The notes under the pieces are model-generated. The model had not been told where the DNA came from, searched no databases, and was given only the letters and a program-made list of their open reading frames with translations. Position numbers and translations under genes: made by a program. Shown piece after piece: positions 37,575-45,975 of a DNA stretch of 64,000 bases. Source of the DNA: Nakamurella flavida (GTDB lineage: Bacteria > Actinomycetota > Actinomycetes > Mycobacteriales > Nakamurellaceae); assembly GCF_030811475.1 (NCBI RefSeq), contig NZ_JAUSQV010000001.1, positions 372,001 to 436,000 on the forward strand. Reading direction: 5' to 3'. Numbering within the stretch: position 1 is the first letter of the stretch; each line of letters opens with the position of its first letter.

Positions 37575-37782
37575 CCGCTGACCGATCTCGTCCTGCGCTC
37601 CGCCGAGCTCCTGGCTGTTCCGCGACGCCGACAGACCCGACGGACCGTCGCGCCGGGGCGATCCGTGCTCCCGGCGGGAAGAGACGGGCGGGGAGCTCGA
37701 CCCGCTGTGCTGGCGCGGCATGCCCACTGGACAATCGGTGTGCTGGCCGCCCCGGTGTTCGTCGCGTGGTGGCTCAGCGGCA

Positions 37783-38250
37783 TCAGTGCCGCGTTCGGGC
37801 TCCCAGAGACCGCGCCAGTGGGCCGACGATCTTTTCGAACCCCGCCTCGTCCTTGACCGCCACCCGGAGTGCACGGACACCCAGGGCTCGGCCCATGGAC
37901 CCCACGTCGCGCAGGAACACCCCCTATTCCCGGCACTGGTCCACCACCTCGGCCGCGGTCGGTCCGTCATCCCGGATGTAAGTGAGCAGGAAATTCGCCA
38001 TTCCCGGGACCACCTCGAGCCCCAGAGCGGACAGCCGCCGGTGCAGGGCATCGCGCAGGACGGCGGTGTACTCCCAGCGGCCCCTGTAGTGGCACTCGGC
38101 CGACAGGGCACGCACGGCGGCGAGTTGCCCGGGCAGGCTCACCGCCCACGGTGGGGTTGACCGGCGCAGTTCGTCCATGGGTGCGGCTGGTCCGCAGAGG
38201 TAGGCAACGCGCAGACCGCTCAGGGCGTACGCCTGGGAATCGACTTGACC
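37783..38250 (-). pseudogene. C-terminal fragment of a class I/II aminotransferase
   Basis: Reading leftward: AYALSGLRVAYLCGPAAPMD then ELRRSTPPWAVSLPGQLAAV and LGLEVVPGMANFLLTYIRDD, a histidinol-phosphate-aminotransferase-like C-terminal half (the segment normally starts right after the PLP lysine). After VVDQCRE an in-frame TAG (about 37923) interrupts; the same frame then goes on with GVFLRDVGSMGRALGVRALR and ends at TGA 37785-37783. The N-terminal half is absent. Joined upstream to a PAP2 fragment. Confidence 0.7.
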
Positions 38251-38279
38251 GCGACCACCGACGAGGACGCGGCGACATG

Positions 38280-38440
38280 ACCGCCACCGCGGCGGCCGCG
38301 AGACCCAGGACTCGTCGGAGCCAGCCCGGCGGCGCGATGAGGACCAGCAACACCATGACGGCGGTGTGGCCGGAGAAGAACAGGTCCCGGGTCGGGGGAG
38401 TGTCACCGGGATAGACAAGATGATTCACCGGGTCCACCAA
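38280..38440 (-). pseudogene. PAP2-type phosphatase fragment
   Basis: The leftward frame beginning at 38440 reads VDPVNHLVYPGDTPPTRDLF then FSGHTAVMVLLVLIAP, containing the SGHT motif of PAP2 lipid phosphatases (and sphingomyelin-synthase-like relatives). The upstream half is missing, cut at the IS element boundary, and the sequence loses similarity after about 38280, where the aminotransferase fragment begins. Confidence 0.55.
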
Positions 38441-38441
38441 G

Positions 38442-38467
38442 GGGACTGCTCAGACTTTCGTTGACTC
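38442..38467 (+). repeat. IS3 left terminal inverted repeat
   Basis: 26 bp, begins GGGACTGC; pairs with 39714-39739 with three mismatches. Confidence 0.85.
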
Positions 38468-38482
38468 GTGTTGTTGGGGTTG

Positions 38483-39340
38483 TCAGGCGGCGCGAGTGGT
38501 TTGGTGCAGGGTCTCGAATTCGATGGGGGTCAAGCGGCCGAGGGCTTCCTGCCGGCGGCGGCGATGGTAGGTGCGTTCGATCCAGGTCACGATGGCCAGC
38601 CGGAGCTGTTCGCGGTCGGTCCATCGTTGCCGGTTGAGGACGTTCTTCTGCAGCAGGCTGAAGAACGATTCCATGGCGGCATTGTCGGCGCAGGATCCGA
38701 CCCTGCCCATCGACCCGCGGAGCTGGGCGTCGCGCAGTGCCCGGACGTAGACGTGGGAACGGAATTGACTGCCCCTGTCGGAGTGCACGACTGCGCCGAC
38801 GGCGCCGCGTAGCGCCAGCGCGTTGCTCGGTGTTCTGACCGAGAGGTCGGCGGTCATCCGGGCGTCGATGGAGTAGCCGACGATCCGCTTGGAGCAGGCT
38901 TCCTTGACCGCGCAGAGAAAGAGCTTGCCCTCACCGGTGGGATGGTCGGAGGGGCACCTCCCGCTTGCGGGGGCATGTCGGCGAGCCACAGCTAGTTGGG
39001 ACGCTGCGCGGTGAACTCGCGGCGCAATAGGTCGTCGTGGACCGGCGGTCCGGGCTTGCGGTGCAGACCTCGGCGTCGGGAGTGCACGAACCACAACTGC
39101 TGCTGGGAACACAACCGGTGCACGCGGTTGCGGCTGGCCGTGATGCCGGCGGTGGCCAGCTCGTCGGCGATGAACCGGTACCCGAACTCGGGGTCGTCGT
39201 GGTGGATGTCGATCGCGGCGTTGATCAGGTGCGCGTCGTCCCAGTCGCGTCGACTGACCGGGTCGGGGCGCCACTGGTAGAACGCCTGCTTGGAGCAAGC
39301 CGAGCACCCGGCAGGTCACCGCGACCGGGATCCGGTCCGC
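38483..39340 (-). pseudogene. IS3 transposase OrfB remnant (DDE integrase core)
   Basis: The C-terminal part is readable: PTGEGKLFLCAVKEACSKRI, VVHSDRGSQFRSHVYVRAL with the second catalytic Asp, SCADNAAMESFFSLLQKNVL with the catalytic Glu, and TPIEFETLHQTTRAA at the end. The first catalytic Asp (LWLADMP, about 38975) is in another frame behind a TAG stop and next to an insertion of about 20 bases. The N-terminal third is shifted out of frame. Not functional. Confidence 0.82.
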
Positions 39341-39365
39341 GGCTCGGTCTGGACCAGCGGGTACA

Positions 39366-39671
39366 TCATTTTGGGAGGGTGTCCCGAGAAAAGTGGGCGG
39401 TCGCTCGGCGCAGTATCTCGTTCTCCTGCTCGAGCTGTTTGGTCCGCAGCTCGCAGCTCGCAGCTCGCGGTCTCCAGGTCCACGGCCGAGCTGGTCCCGG
39501 TCGGCGACGCCGGGCTGGGGACGTTGTCATGCCGGTCGGCGATTTGGAGCCACCGCTGCAGGCAGCTCGGGGAGACACTGAGTTATTAGCGACTTGCGCG
39601 ATCGGCTGGTCGCCCTGGCGGGCGACGGCGACCACGTCCCGGCGGAACTCTGGGGGAAACGGCTTGGGCAC
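39366..39671 (-). pseudogene. IS3 transposase OrfA remnant
   Basis: Starts at a GTG (39671) with PKPFPPEFRRDVVAVARQGD, the IS3 OrfA helix-turn-helix start, and ends with LEQENEILRRATAHFSRDTL, the leucine-zipper end. The middle (SCLQRWLQIADRHDNVPSPA) is only readable in another frame, and a short GAGCTGC triplication sits near 39450. At least two frameshifts. Confidence 0.78.
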
Positions 39672-39713
39672 GGTTCTGATCTTTCCAGCAAGGCCCGAGG
39701 CCTCACAGGAAAG

Positions 39714-39739
39714 GAGTCAACCGAAGTCTGGGCAGTCCC
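39714..39739 (-). repeat. IS3 right terminal inverted repeat
   Basis: 26 bp; its reverse complement begins GGGACTGC and ends TTGACTC like the left repeat. Confidence 0.85.
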
Positions 39740-40068
39740 ATGGCTGTTCCTGTTCTCCCCGTTCCGCCACCGCACGCAATTTCCACCCTCATCTCAGGTG
39801 ATCGCTCGAAGGCCAGCTCCAGCGCGCCGAGAGCGTCCGACGGTGACCGCGGCACCCAGAAGTCGGGCCAGCGCACCCAGCGTGATTCCCAGCCCCGTTC
39901 ATGGTGGGGCCGAGCAGTGAGATACGCACCGAACTCCGGCATGTCCTGGCCCTGTGGTGCGCCGTCCCGCAGAGCGCGCCCCCGGACCCGGCGACCATCA
40001 GGCAGAGCGACGACACCTGCTGACTCGATGCTCCAGGTACCCACCTGCCAAGCCTGCCCCGTGAGCAA
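39740..40068 (-). pseudogene. Tyrosine-phosphatase family gene truncated by the IS element
   Basis: Leftward frame with ALPDGRRVRGRALRDGAP, then WVRWPDFWVPRSPSDAL and EIACGGGTGRTGTAMG. The last is a C-x5-R-T phosphate loop of the protein-tyrosine-phosphatase superfamily, as in a widespread actinobacterial group. The gene is cut right after the loop by the IS end at 39739; the C-terminal helices are gone and are not found on the far side of the element. Start is a weak TTG (40068) or further upstream. Confidence 0.65.
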
Positions 40069-40435
40069 CCAGCTCGAAGTGCTCCGGTTACTGCGAGTCC
40101 CTCCTACCTGCGATGTGTCACAGACGACCGTTGTCGTTCCATGCTCGGCAGGTCTCCAGACCGACCCGGCATCGAGCGTGCGGCTTGGTGCAGAGCACCG
40201 CTGGCTCTCCTGTCAAGCCGATGGAGAAAGGCGACCTGCACACAAGCCGCGAAACCGGCTCTCACGCCGCCTCGGAGACCAGCCCATCCCGGGCGGCCTG
40301 GTGAAAAGCTCGGGACGGGCTTCCTCGGGCACCGCGGACATCGACCAGGGGCCGTCTGCCACACCTCGTCCGGGCGCAGCACGTCCCGCCCGGTCGGCCA
40401 CCGACCGGTGACCCGGTCGCGGGTACGGTCTGTCG
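40069..40435. other. Region without a supported gene, 367 bases
   Basis: No recognisable gene. It is the right edge of the decaying region. Confidence 0.35.
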
Positions 40436-40933
40436 TCACCCCTCGAACGGCGGCCACGGGACGGCGCGTGCCCGGTGCCGTGGATCCGGGGGGAGCGGCA
40501 GGCGTGGGGCGCGATCACCGGCCGATCCGCCGGGTTCGTCCGGCCAGGCGAGCGTGGGGATGATGCCGAGGTGGCCGTGACGCCACATCCAGGCGCGTGC
40601 GTACCGGTCGACGAAGGGCGTCATCCGCCACACCCGGGCCCACCAGGGCATCCCCTGAAGGTGCGTGACCAGCCCGTGCCCGGGCGGTTGCCAGTTCCAG
40701 CCGGGCAGCACGCCGGGGGGTGCGACCCACCCCGCAGGTGACCGCGCCGCCGACCACGGGTCCACCGGCCGCAGGGCCCGCCGGGTGGCACGGACGCGTT
40801 TGCGGAGCGCCCGCACATCGACCGGGTGGCGCAGGCCGCGGATCTCTCGGCCGAGAGCCCGGCTCGCCGATGCGTGCCAGCGGGCGCGGACGCCCAGGAA
40901 ATCCCGGTGGCGGCGTCGGGATCGTCGGGCCAT
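40436..40933 (-). CDS. Hypothetical protein, Arg/Trp-rich
   Basis: 165 residues from ATG 40933 (MARRSRRRHRDF), with GGGGGTGG upstream; a GTG at 40942 is an alternative. Very basic N-terminus, then a Trp/Pro-rich core (GWVAPPGVLPGWNWQPPGHG, WWARVWRMTPFVDRYARAW) and a Pro/Arg-rich tail. No signal peptide or membrane helix. Not recognised. It is the first open frame with coding look after the decayed segment, 72 bases from the MTHFR-like gene in the same direction. Confidence 0.5.
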   Translation of the reverse strand: MARRSRRRHRDFLGVRARWHASASRALGREIRGLRHPVDVRALRKRVRATRRALRPVDPWSAARSPAGWVAPPGVLPGWNWQPPGHGLVTHLQGMPWWARVWRMTPFVDRYARAWMWRHGHLGIIPTLAWPDEPGGSAGDRAPRLPLPPDPRHRARAVPWPPFEG

Positions 40934-41005
40934 GGTGACCACCCCCGGTCCAGATGCTGCCCCCGGTGGGGCGCATCGGCCAGTCGACCGCGAAGACGGA
41001 CCGCG

Positions 41006-41926
41006 TCAGGCGTGCAGCGCCGGGCGCAGCTCGGAGGCGAGCTGGACCGCTGCGTCGATCTCGACGCGACGGGCCGAGACGCTCTCGATGTTGAGCCCGG
41101 CCGGGACGCCCAGCCGACGGCAGTAGTCGAGCATGTCCAGGCCCACGGCGCGGGAGTGGTCGAGGGAGGCGGCCAGGGTGTCCTGGCTCCGTTCGAGATC
41201 CCGCTGCATCCACCGCGGCACCTGCACGCCGAGCCAGGTCAGGAACTGCAGCGTCTTGAGCGAACCGCACACCGAGAGGGTGAACGCGATCGGTCGGGGG
41301 GCGACCCCGCGGGCATCGCACTCGTCGCGGTAGTCCGACACCAGGTTCTTGGCCGCGTCCGCGTCGTAGAGCACCTGACTGACGAAGAACGAGCATCCCG
41401 CCGTCTGCTTGGCCAGCATCCGCAGGTGCTCGTCGCCGCGGTTGGTGTGGCGTTCGGGGATGACGACAGCTCCGGTCAGCAGATCCGGCTGCGTCTGCTG
41501 ACGCAGTTCCTGGGCTCGCGGCAACGTCGTCAGACCCGGGTGGGCACTCGACGAGGCACCGACGAGCACTGTCGCCACCCGGTCCGTCGGCTGCTGCCGC
41601 AACCACTCCGAGAGGTGGTCCTCGGGGTACTTGCCCACGGCTCGGTAGACGATCGCGGGTTTCGTCCACCCGGCCAGGTGCTGGTCGAGGTAGTCGGCCG
41701 GATCCAGCGTGGGTAGGAAGGGGAAGGGTCGCGTCTCGGGGTTGCGATCCCGCTCCTCCAGGATGTCGTAGATGACCACCCCATCGGGGTCCAGCGACTG
41801 CAGACGGGCCACCGTCGAACCGGCGATCCGATCGAGGTCCACACCCGCGGCACTCGCCTTGGGTGGGGTGAGACCGAAGAGCAGGAAACCGCCCTCGCCT
41901 CGGCCGAGCCGCTGCACAAGATCCAC
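41006..41926 (-). CDS. Methylenetetrahydrofolate reductase-like protein
   Basis: TIM-barrel flavoprotein family of MTHFR (PF02219 type), 306 residues. Features: LLFGLTPPKASAAGVDLDRI at the start, DGVVIYDILEERDRNPETRP, and GCSFFVSQVLYDADAAKNLV near residue 180, resembling the barrel strands of the family. It differs from classic MetF (no plain EFFPPK start), and looks like the divergent mycobacterial type. GTG start at 41926 with AGGG upstream. Whether it makes 5-methyl-THF from the methylene form or acts on another folate is open. Confidence 0.75.
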   Translation of the reverse strand: MDLVQRLGRGEGGFLLFGLTPPKASAAGVDLDRIAGSTVARLQSLDPDGVVIYDILEERDRNPETRPFPFLPTLDPADYLDQHLAGWTKPAIVYRAVGKYPEDHLSEWLRQQPTDRVATVLVGASSSAHPGLTTLPRAQELRQQTQPDLLTGAVVIPERHTNRGDEHLRMLAKQTAGCSFFVSQVLYDADAAKNLVSDYRDECDARGVAPRPIAFTLSVCGSLKTLQFLTWLGVQVPRWMQRDLERSQDTLAASLDHSRAVGLDMLDYCRRLGVPAGLNIESVSARRVEIDAAVQLASELRPALHA

Positions 41927-42049
41927 CGAGCGACCCTAACCCCATCATCGGCGGCTCCGAGACGGGATCCCGTGCGGTGGCTCAGAAGTCGGAACAGCCG
42001 GCGGCGGCGACCCCCTGGGTCACCGCCGCCCGTCGGAGATGCTGGTCGC

Positions 42050-43981
42050 TCAGGCCAGCGTCGCGGCCAGGCGATCGGACAGAGCGGCCACGAAGGCGGC
42101 CGGTTCGGCCAGCTCGCCGCCCTCGGCGAGCAGGGCCATGCCGTACAGCAACCGCGCGGTGGCCTGGATGGAGGGATCGTCCGCGTTCGCCTCGAAGGCG
42201 GTGCGGAGCCCGACGACCAGCGGGTGCGAGGGGTTGAGTTCGAGGGTCCGCTTCACCGTCGGCGGCTGCTGGCCCATGGCCCGGTACATCTTCTCCAGGG
42301 TCGGGGTCAGGTCGCCGGCCTCGCCGACCAGGCACACCGCGGAATCGGTGAGCCGGTGGGAGAGCCGGACCGCCTTGACCTCGTCGGCCAGATCGGTGGT
42401 GAGCCGGCCGAGGAGCGCGTCGTAGCCCTGCTGGGTGTCGGCGTCGACGTCCTCGCCGCCCAGGTCCACTTCGCCCCGGGTGATGGAGACGAACTGCTTG
42501 TCCTCGAACGCCGGGACGGCGTCGACCCAGACCTCGTCGACCTGGTCGGTGAGCAGCAGCACCTCGTAACCCTTGGCCCGGAAGGCCTCCATGTGCGGCG
42601 AGTGCTCCAGGGCCGCACGGGATTCCCCGGTGGCGTAGTAGATCGCGTCCTGCCCCTCGGGCATCCGCTCGAGATAGGCCTGCAGGGTGGTGGGCTTCGC
42701 CGCGTCGTGGGTGGACGGGAACGAGCAGACCTCGAGGATGGCGTTCTGGTTGTCCCGGTCGGAGAGCAGACCTTCCTTGAGGGCCCGACCGAACTGCGTC
42801 CAGAAGGTGTCGTACTTCTCCGTCCCGGACTCGTCGGTCATCATCGACTTCAGCGTCGACAGCACCTTCTTGACCAACCGCTTGCGGATCAGCTGGATCT
42901 GCCGGTCCTGCTGCAGGATCTCGCGGGAGATGTTGAGCGACAGGTCGTGCGCGTCGACGACACCCTTGACGAAGCGCAGGTACTCGGGGATCAGCGCCTC
43001 GCAGTCGTCCATGATGAAGACGCGCTTGACGTAGAGCTGCACCCCGCGGGCGGAGTCCCGGTAGAAGAGGTTCATCGGCGCCTGCCGGGGCAGGAACAGC
43101 AGCGCCTGGTACTCGAACGTGCCCTCGGCGGACAGCCGGATCGTCTCCAGCGGCTCCTGCCAGTCGTGGCTGACGTGCCGGTAGAACTCGGCGTACTCCT
43201 CCTCGGAGACCTCGCTCTGCGGGCGGGCCCACAGCGCCTGCCGGGAGTTGATGACCTCCGGCTCGGCCGGCGCCGCCGACTCGTCGGCGTCCTCGCCGTC
43301 GATTGCGGCGGGGGTGGTGAGCGGGGCCATCCGGATCGGCCAGGTGATGAAATCGGAGTAGCGCTTGACGATCTCGCGGACGGTGCGCGGGTTGCTGTAG
43401 TCGTGCAGGGCGTCCTCGGTGTCCTCCGGCTTGAGGTGCAGGGTCACCGAGGTGCCCTGCGGCGCGTCCGGCGCGTCGGTCACCGTGTACGAGCCCTCAC
43501 CGGCGGACTCCCATTGCACGCCGCCCTCGGTGCCCGCCTTGCGGGTGACCATGGTGACCCGGTCGGCGACCATGAAGCTCGAGTAGAAGCCGACCCCGAA
43601 CTGACCGATCAGATCGGCGGTGGCCTGCTCGGACCCGCCGGCCTCCCGCGCCTGCCGCAACTTGGCCAGCAGCTCGCCGGTGCCGGACTTGGCGATGGTG
43701 CCGATGAGGTCGACGACCTCCTGCCGGGTCATCCCGATGCCGTTGTCGGCCACGGTGACCGTGCGGGCCGCCGGATCGGTGCTCAGCGAGATGTGCAGGT
43801 CGGAGGTGTCGGCGACCAGGTCCTTGTCCTGGTAGGCGGCCATCCGGACCTTGTCCAGCGCGTCGGAGGAGTTCGAGATCAGCTCGCGCAGGAAGACGTC
43901 CTTGGACGAGTAGATGGAGTGGATCATCAGCTGCAGCAGCTGACGGGCCTCGGCCTGGAACTCGATCGTCTCGGTCGACAT
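42050..43981 (-). CDS. htpG: Molecular chaperone HtpG (Hsp90)
   Basis: ATP-dependent chaperone, 643 residues. Start at 43981 (MSTETIEFQAEARQLLQLMI); the frame is open far upstream but only as a shadow. N-terminal GHKL ATPase motifs: LRELISNSSDALDKVR, DNGIGM, IGQFGVGFYSSFMVADRV. Middle-domain FLPRQAPMNLFYRDSARGVQ and YVKRVFIMDDCEALIPEYLR, C-terminal dimerisation domain to the end. Complete. Confidence 0.96.
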   Translation of the reverse strand: MSTETIEFQAEARQLLQLMIHSIYSSKDVFLRELISNSSDALDKVRMAAYQDKDLVADTSDLHISLSTDPAARTVTVADNGIGMTRQEVVDLIGTIAKSGTGELLAKLRQAREAGGSEQATADLIGQFGVGFYSSFMVADRVTMVTRKAGTEGGVQWESAGEGSYTVTDAPDAPQGTSVTLHLKPEDTEDALHDYSNPRTVREIVKRYSDFITWPIRMAPLTTPAAIDGEDADESAAPAEPEVINSRQALWARPQSEVSEEEYAEFYRHVSHDWQEPLETIRLSAEGTFEYQALLFLPRQAPMNLFYRDSARGVQLYVKRVFIMDDCEALIPEYLRFVKGVVDAHDLSLNISREILQQDRQIQLIRKRLVKKVLSTLKSMMTDESGTEKYDTFWTQFGRALKEGLLSDRDNQNAILEVCSFPSTHDAAKPTTLQAYLERMPEGQDAIYYATGESRAALEHSPHMEAFRAKGYEVLLLTDQVDEVWVDAVPAFEDKQFVSITRGEVDLGGEDVDADTQQGYDALLGRLTTDLADEVKAVRLSHRLTDSAVCLVGEAGDLTPTLEKMYRAMGQQPPTVKRTLELNPSHPLVVGLRTAFEANADDPSIQATARLLYGMALLAEGGELAEPAAFVAALSDRLAATLA

Positions 43982-44240
43982 CGGTGACGGTGCTCCTCGT
44001 ACTGGACTGGCGGGTACCGGCCTGGCGGGTACCCGACGGACAGGTCCGGGGGAGCGGCGCGGCCGTACCCCCGGTGCACCGGACACGATAATTGGCCCCC
44101 ACGACACCGGGTGACCGTCGGCCGGCCCGGCCGCCGTCGCCGCTCGCTGGAGACCCCGATCCGGCACGGCCGACGGCCGATCCCCTCTACGGTGGATCGA
44201 TGCGCCCACCCGCCGAGTCGTCCCCCACCGCGGCCCGCCG

Positions 44241-44951
44241 GTGACGAGCCGCGCGCGGCCGGCCCCCGGCGGCGGCACCGTCGTGGAGATCGCCCCCGAG
44301 CGACTGGTCGGCTGGGTGAACCGCTTCTCCGGGCGCAACGACGGACTCGCCGACATCACCGCGGACGCCGACGGCGTCACCGTGCAGGGGGGCGACGGCA
44401 CCACCGCCCGGTTGCAGGCGCCGTTCGGGCCGATGGATCCCGCCGCGGGAGAACCGTTGGAAGCGCTGCTGGCCCACCTGGCCCATCTGGGTGGCACCGG
44501 CATGGGGCTGATCCTGGTGCGGGCGGGGGCCCATTCGGTGGGGGTCGCCCGGGACGGCCGGGTGCTCAGTTCGTCCACCGACCGCGCGTACGTCCAGGGC
44601 CGGACGGCGGCGGGCGGGTGGTCCCAGCAGCGCTTCGCCCGCCGGCGCGGCAACCAGCGCACCGCCGCCCTCGAGGACAGCGCCGACGCCGCCGCCCGGG
44701 TGCTCGGCCCGCTGGTGACCGGGCCGGCGGCGGCCGTCCGGCTGCTGGTCACCGCGGGCGACGGGCCGGCGGTCACCGAGGTGCTCTCCGATCCGCGACT
44801 GGCGGCGGTGGCCGCCCTCCCACGACGGCACTTCGGTGACATCGCCGAACCGCGGCGGGCCGTGCTGGACGAGGTGGCCGGGCGCAGTCTCGCCGTGGAG
44901 ATCCTCGTCCGCGGGGTGGATCCGCCGATGAGTCGCGCCCGGGTGCGCTGA
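44241..44951 (+). CDS. acVLRF1-type peptidyl-tRNA hydrolase
   Basis: Actinobacterial VLRF1 family release factor/peptidyl-tRNA hydrolase, linked to rescue of stalled ribosomes. 236 residues; GTG start at 44241. Core motif GGWSQQRFARRRGNQRTAA near residue 125, the Gln-bearing catalytic loop of the family, preceded by RDGRVLSSSTDRAYVQGR. Divergent from htpG with 259 bases between. Confidence 0.8.
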   Translation: MTSRARPAPGGGTVVEIAPERLVGWVNRFSGRNDGLADITADADGVTVQGGDGTTARLQAPFGPMDPAAGEPLEALLAHLAHLGGTGMGLILVRAGAHSVGVARDGRVLSSSTDRAYVQGRTAAGGWSQQRFARRRGNQRTAALEDSADAAARVLGPLVTGPAAAVRLLVTAGDGPAVTEVLSDPRLAAVAALPRRHFGDIAEPRRAVLDEVAGRSLAVEILVRGVDPPMSRARVR

Positions 44952-45307
44952 ACCGGCCCGACCACGGGGGCGACGGCACCGCCGGGTCCGCCCGGCGGTG
45001 ACCATCCGGCCGATCTCCCGTTCCTGTGCGTGTCCCGACCGCTCGGCACGGCCCCGGACGGGTCGGACGTGGCCGGGAGAACCCCCCTGTGGTCCCCGTC
45101 CGGTCACGGTGGGTGCACGGTTAGACGAGGTAACGAAATCGCTTGCGCCCCGGTACGCGGGCGAGGCCGCGGGATCTCGTGCCGTTCCGTCGCCGCCGGG
45201 ACACCGGGTGATGAACGACGGTCGAGGACGGGTTGACCTGATCATCACCACTGTCCGGTCCTGCGCCGTTCAACTATCGTCGGTGCAGGTCAGGATGCCT
45301 GCCGCAG

Positions 45308-45330
45308 GCCGGACGAGGATCTCGTCCGGC
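45308..45330 (+). promoter_or_regulatory. Hairpin in the leader of the secreted-protein pair
   Basis: A perfect 10-bp stem (45308-45317 with 45321-45330) with loop GAT lies 110 bases before the start codon. It could be a terminator, an attenuator or an mRNA-stabilising leader structure. Confidence 0.45.
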
Positions 45331-45439
45331 GGACCGCACGGTGTTTCGCCGACCCTCTGCACCGATCACCTCCTGCCTTCTCGGCAGATCCAGCTCGTCC
45401 TCCTCCTCTTCTTCCGTGTGCCTTCCGTCAGGAGCAACC

Positions 45440-45940
45440 ATGTCCATGTCCGTGTCCAGGTCCCTTCTCGCCACCACCCGCCGCAAGGCCGCCGTCGTCG
45501 TCGGGGCGGGTGTCCTGCTCCTCGGCGGCGGGGTCGCCTACGCCTACTGGAGCAGCACCGGCACCGGTTCCGGTGCGGCCGAGACCGGCTCGGCGCCGGC
45601 CTTCGTCGTCGCGTCCGACCCGGCCACCGGTGACCCGCTCACCCCGGGCGGGCCGGCGCAGAGCGTCGCCTTCAGCGTCACCAACCCCTCCACGGGTGTG
45701 CTCAACCTGGCCAGCGTGCTCGTCACCGTGGCCAATGCGGACGGCACCACGTGGACGGCCGGACCCACCGGGGCCTGCAGCGCCGCCGACTACAGCGTGG
45801 GCACCCCCGCGATCACCTACGGCCCGATCGCCGCCGGGGCCGCCGCGAACGGCTCCGTCACCATCGCCATGGTCAACCGGTCGGCCAACCAGGACGAGTG
45901 CAAGAACGTCACCGTGCCGCTGTACTTCGCCGCCAGCTGA
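45440..45940 (+). CDS. Secreted small protein with SipW-type signal
   Basis: 166 residues, ATG 45440 with AGGAGC just upstream. A hydrophobic helix (residues 14-34, VVVGAGVLLLGGGVAYA) followed by YWSSTGTGSGAAET is typical of proteins with SipW/TasA-like signals. The mature part is a beta-rich domain (SVAFSVTNPSTGVLNLASVL) with two cysteines (ACSAAD and DECKNV) that may form a disulfide. Followed after 35 bases by a large repeat protein, likely co-transcribed. Exported or cell-surface; function unknown. Confidence 0.75.
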   Translation: MSMSVSRSLLATTRRKAAVVVGAGVLLLGGGVAYAYWSSTGTGSGAAETGSAPAFVVASDPATGDPLTPGGPAQSVAFSVTNPSTGVLNLASVLVTVANADGTTWTAGPTGACSAADYSVGTPAITYGPIAAGAAANGSVTIAMVNRSANQDECKNVTVPLYFAAS

Positions 45941-45975
45941 TCCACCGCCGCCCCGAACAGGAAGCCGTGCAGACG

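Larger units (their letters stand above)
38442..39739 (-). mobile_element. Degenerate IS3-family insertion sequence, 1298 bp
   Basis: Bounded by 26-bp imperfect inverted repeats (38442-38467 and 39714-39739, 3 mismatches). Inside are remnants of the two IS3 frames on the minus strand. The length fits the family. No target-site duplication is seen (flanks AAG and ATG). The left flank is PAP2 phosphatase text, the right flank a tyrosine-phosphatase gene, so the two sides do not derive from one interrupted gene. Confidence 0.85.

Noticed and set aside
40104-40457. A 117-residue leftward open frame
   Set aside because: No recognisable content and no ribosome site; it overlaps the end of the more plausible gene at 40436-40933.
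42050-45049. The htpG frame extended upstream to 999 residues
   Set aside because: The first 356 codons are antisense to the acVLRF1 gene; HtpG starts at 43981 with the standard N-terminus.
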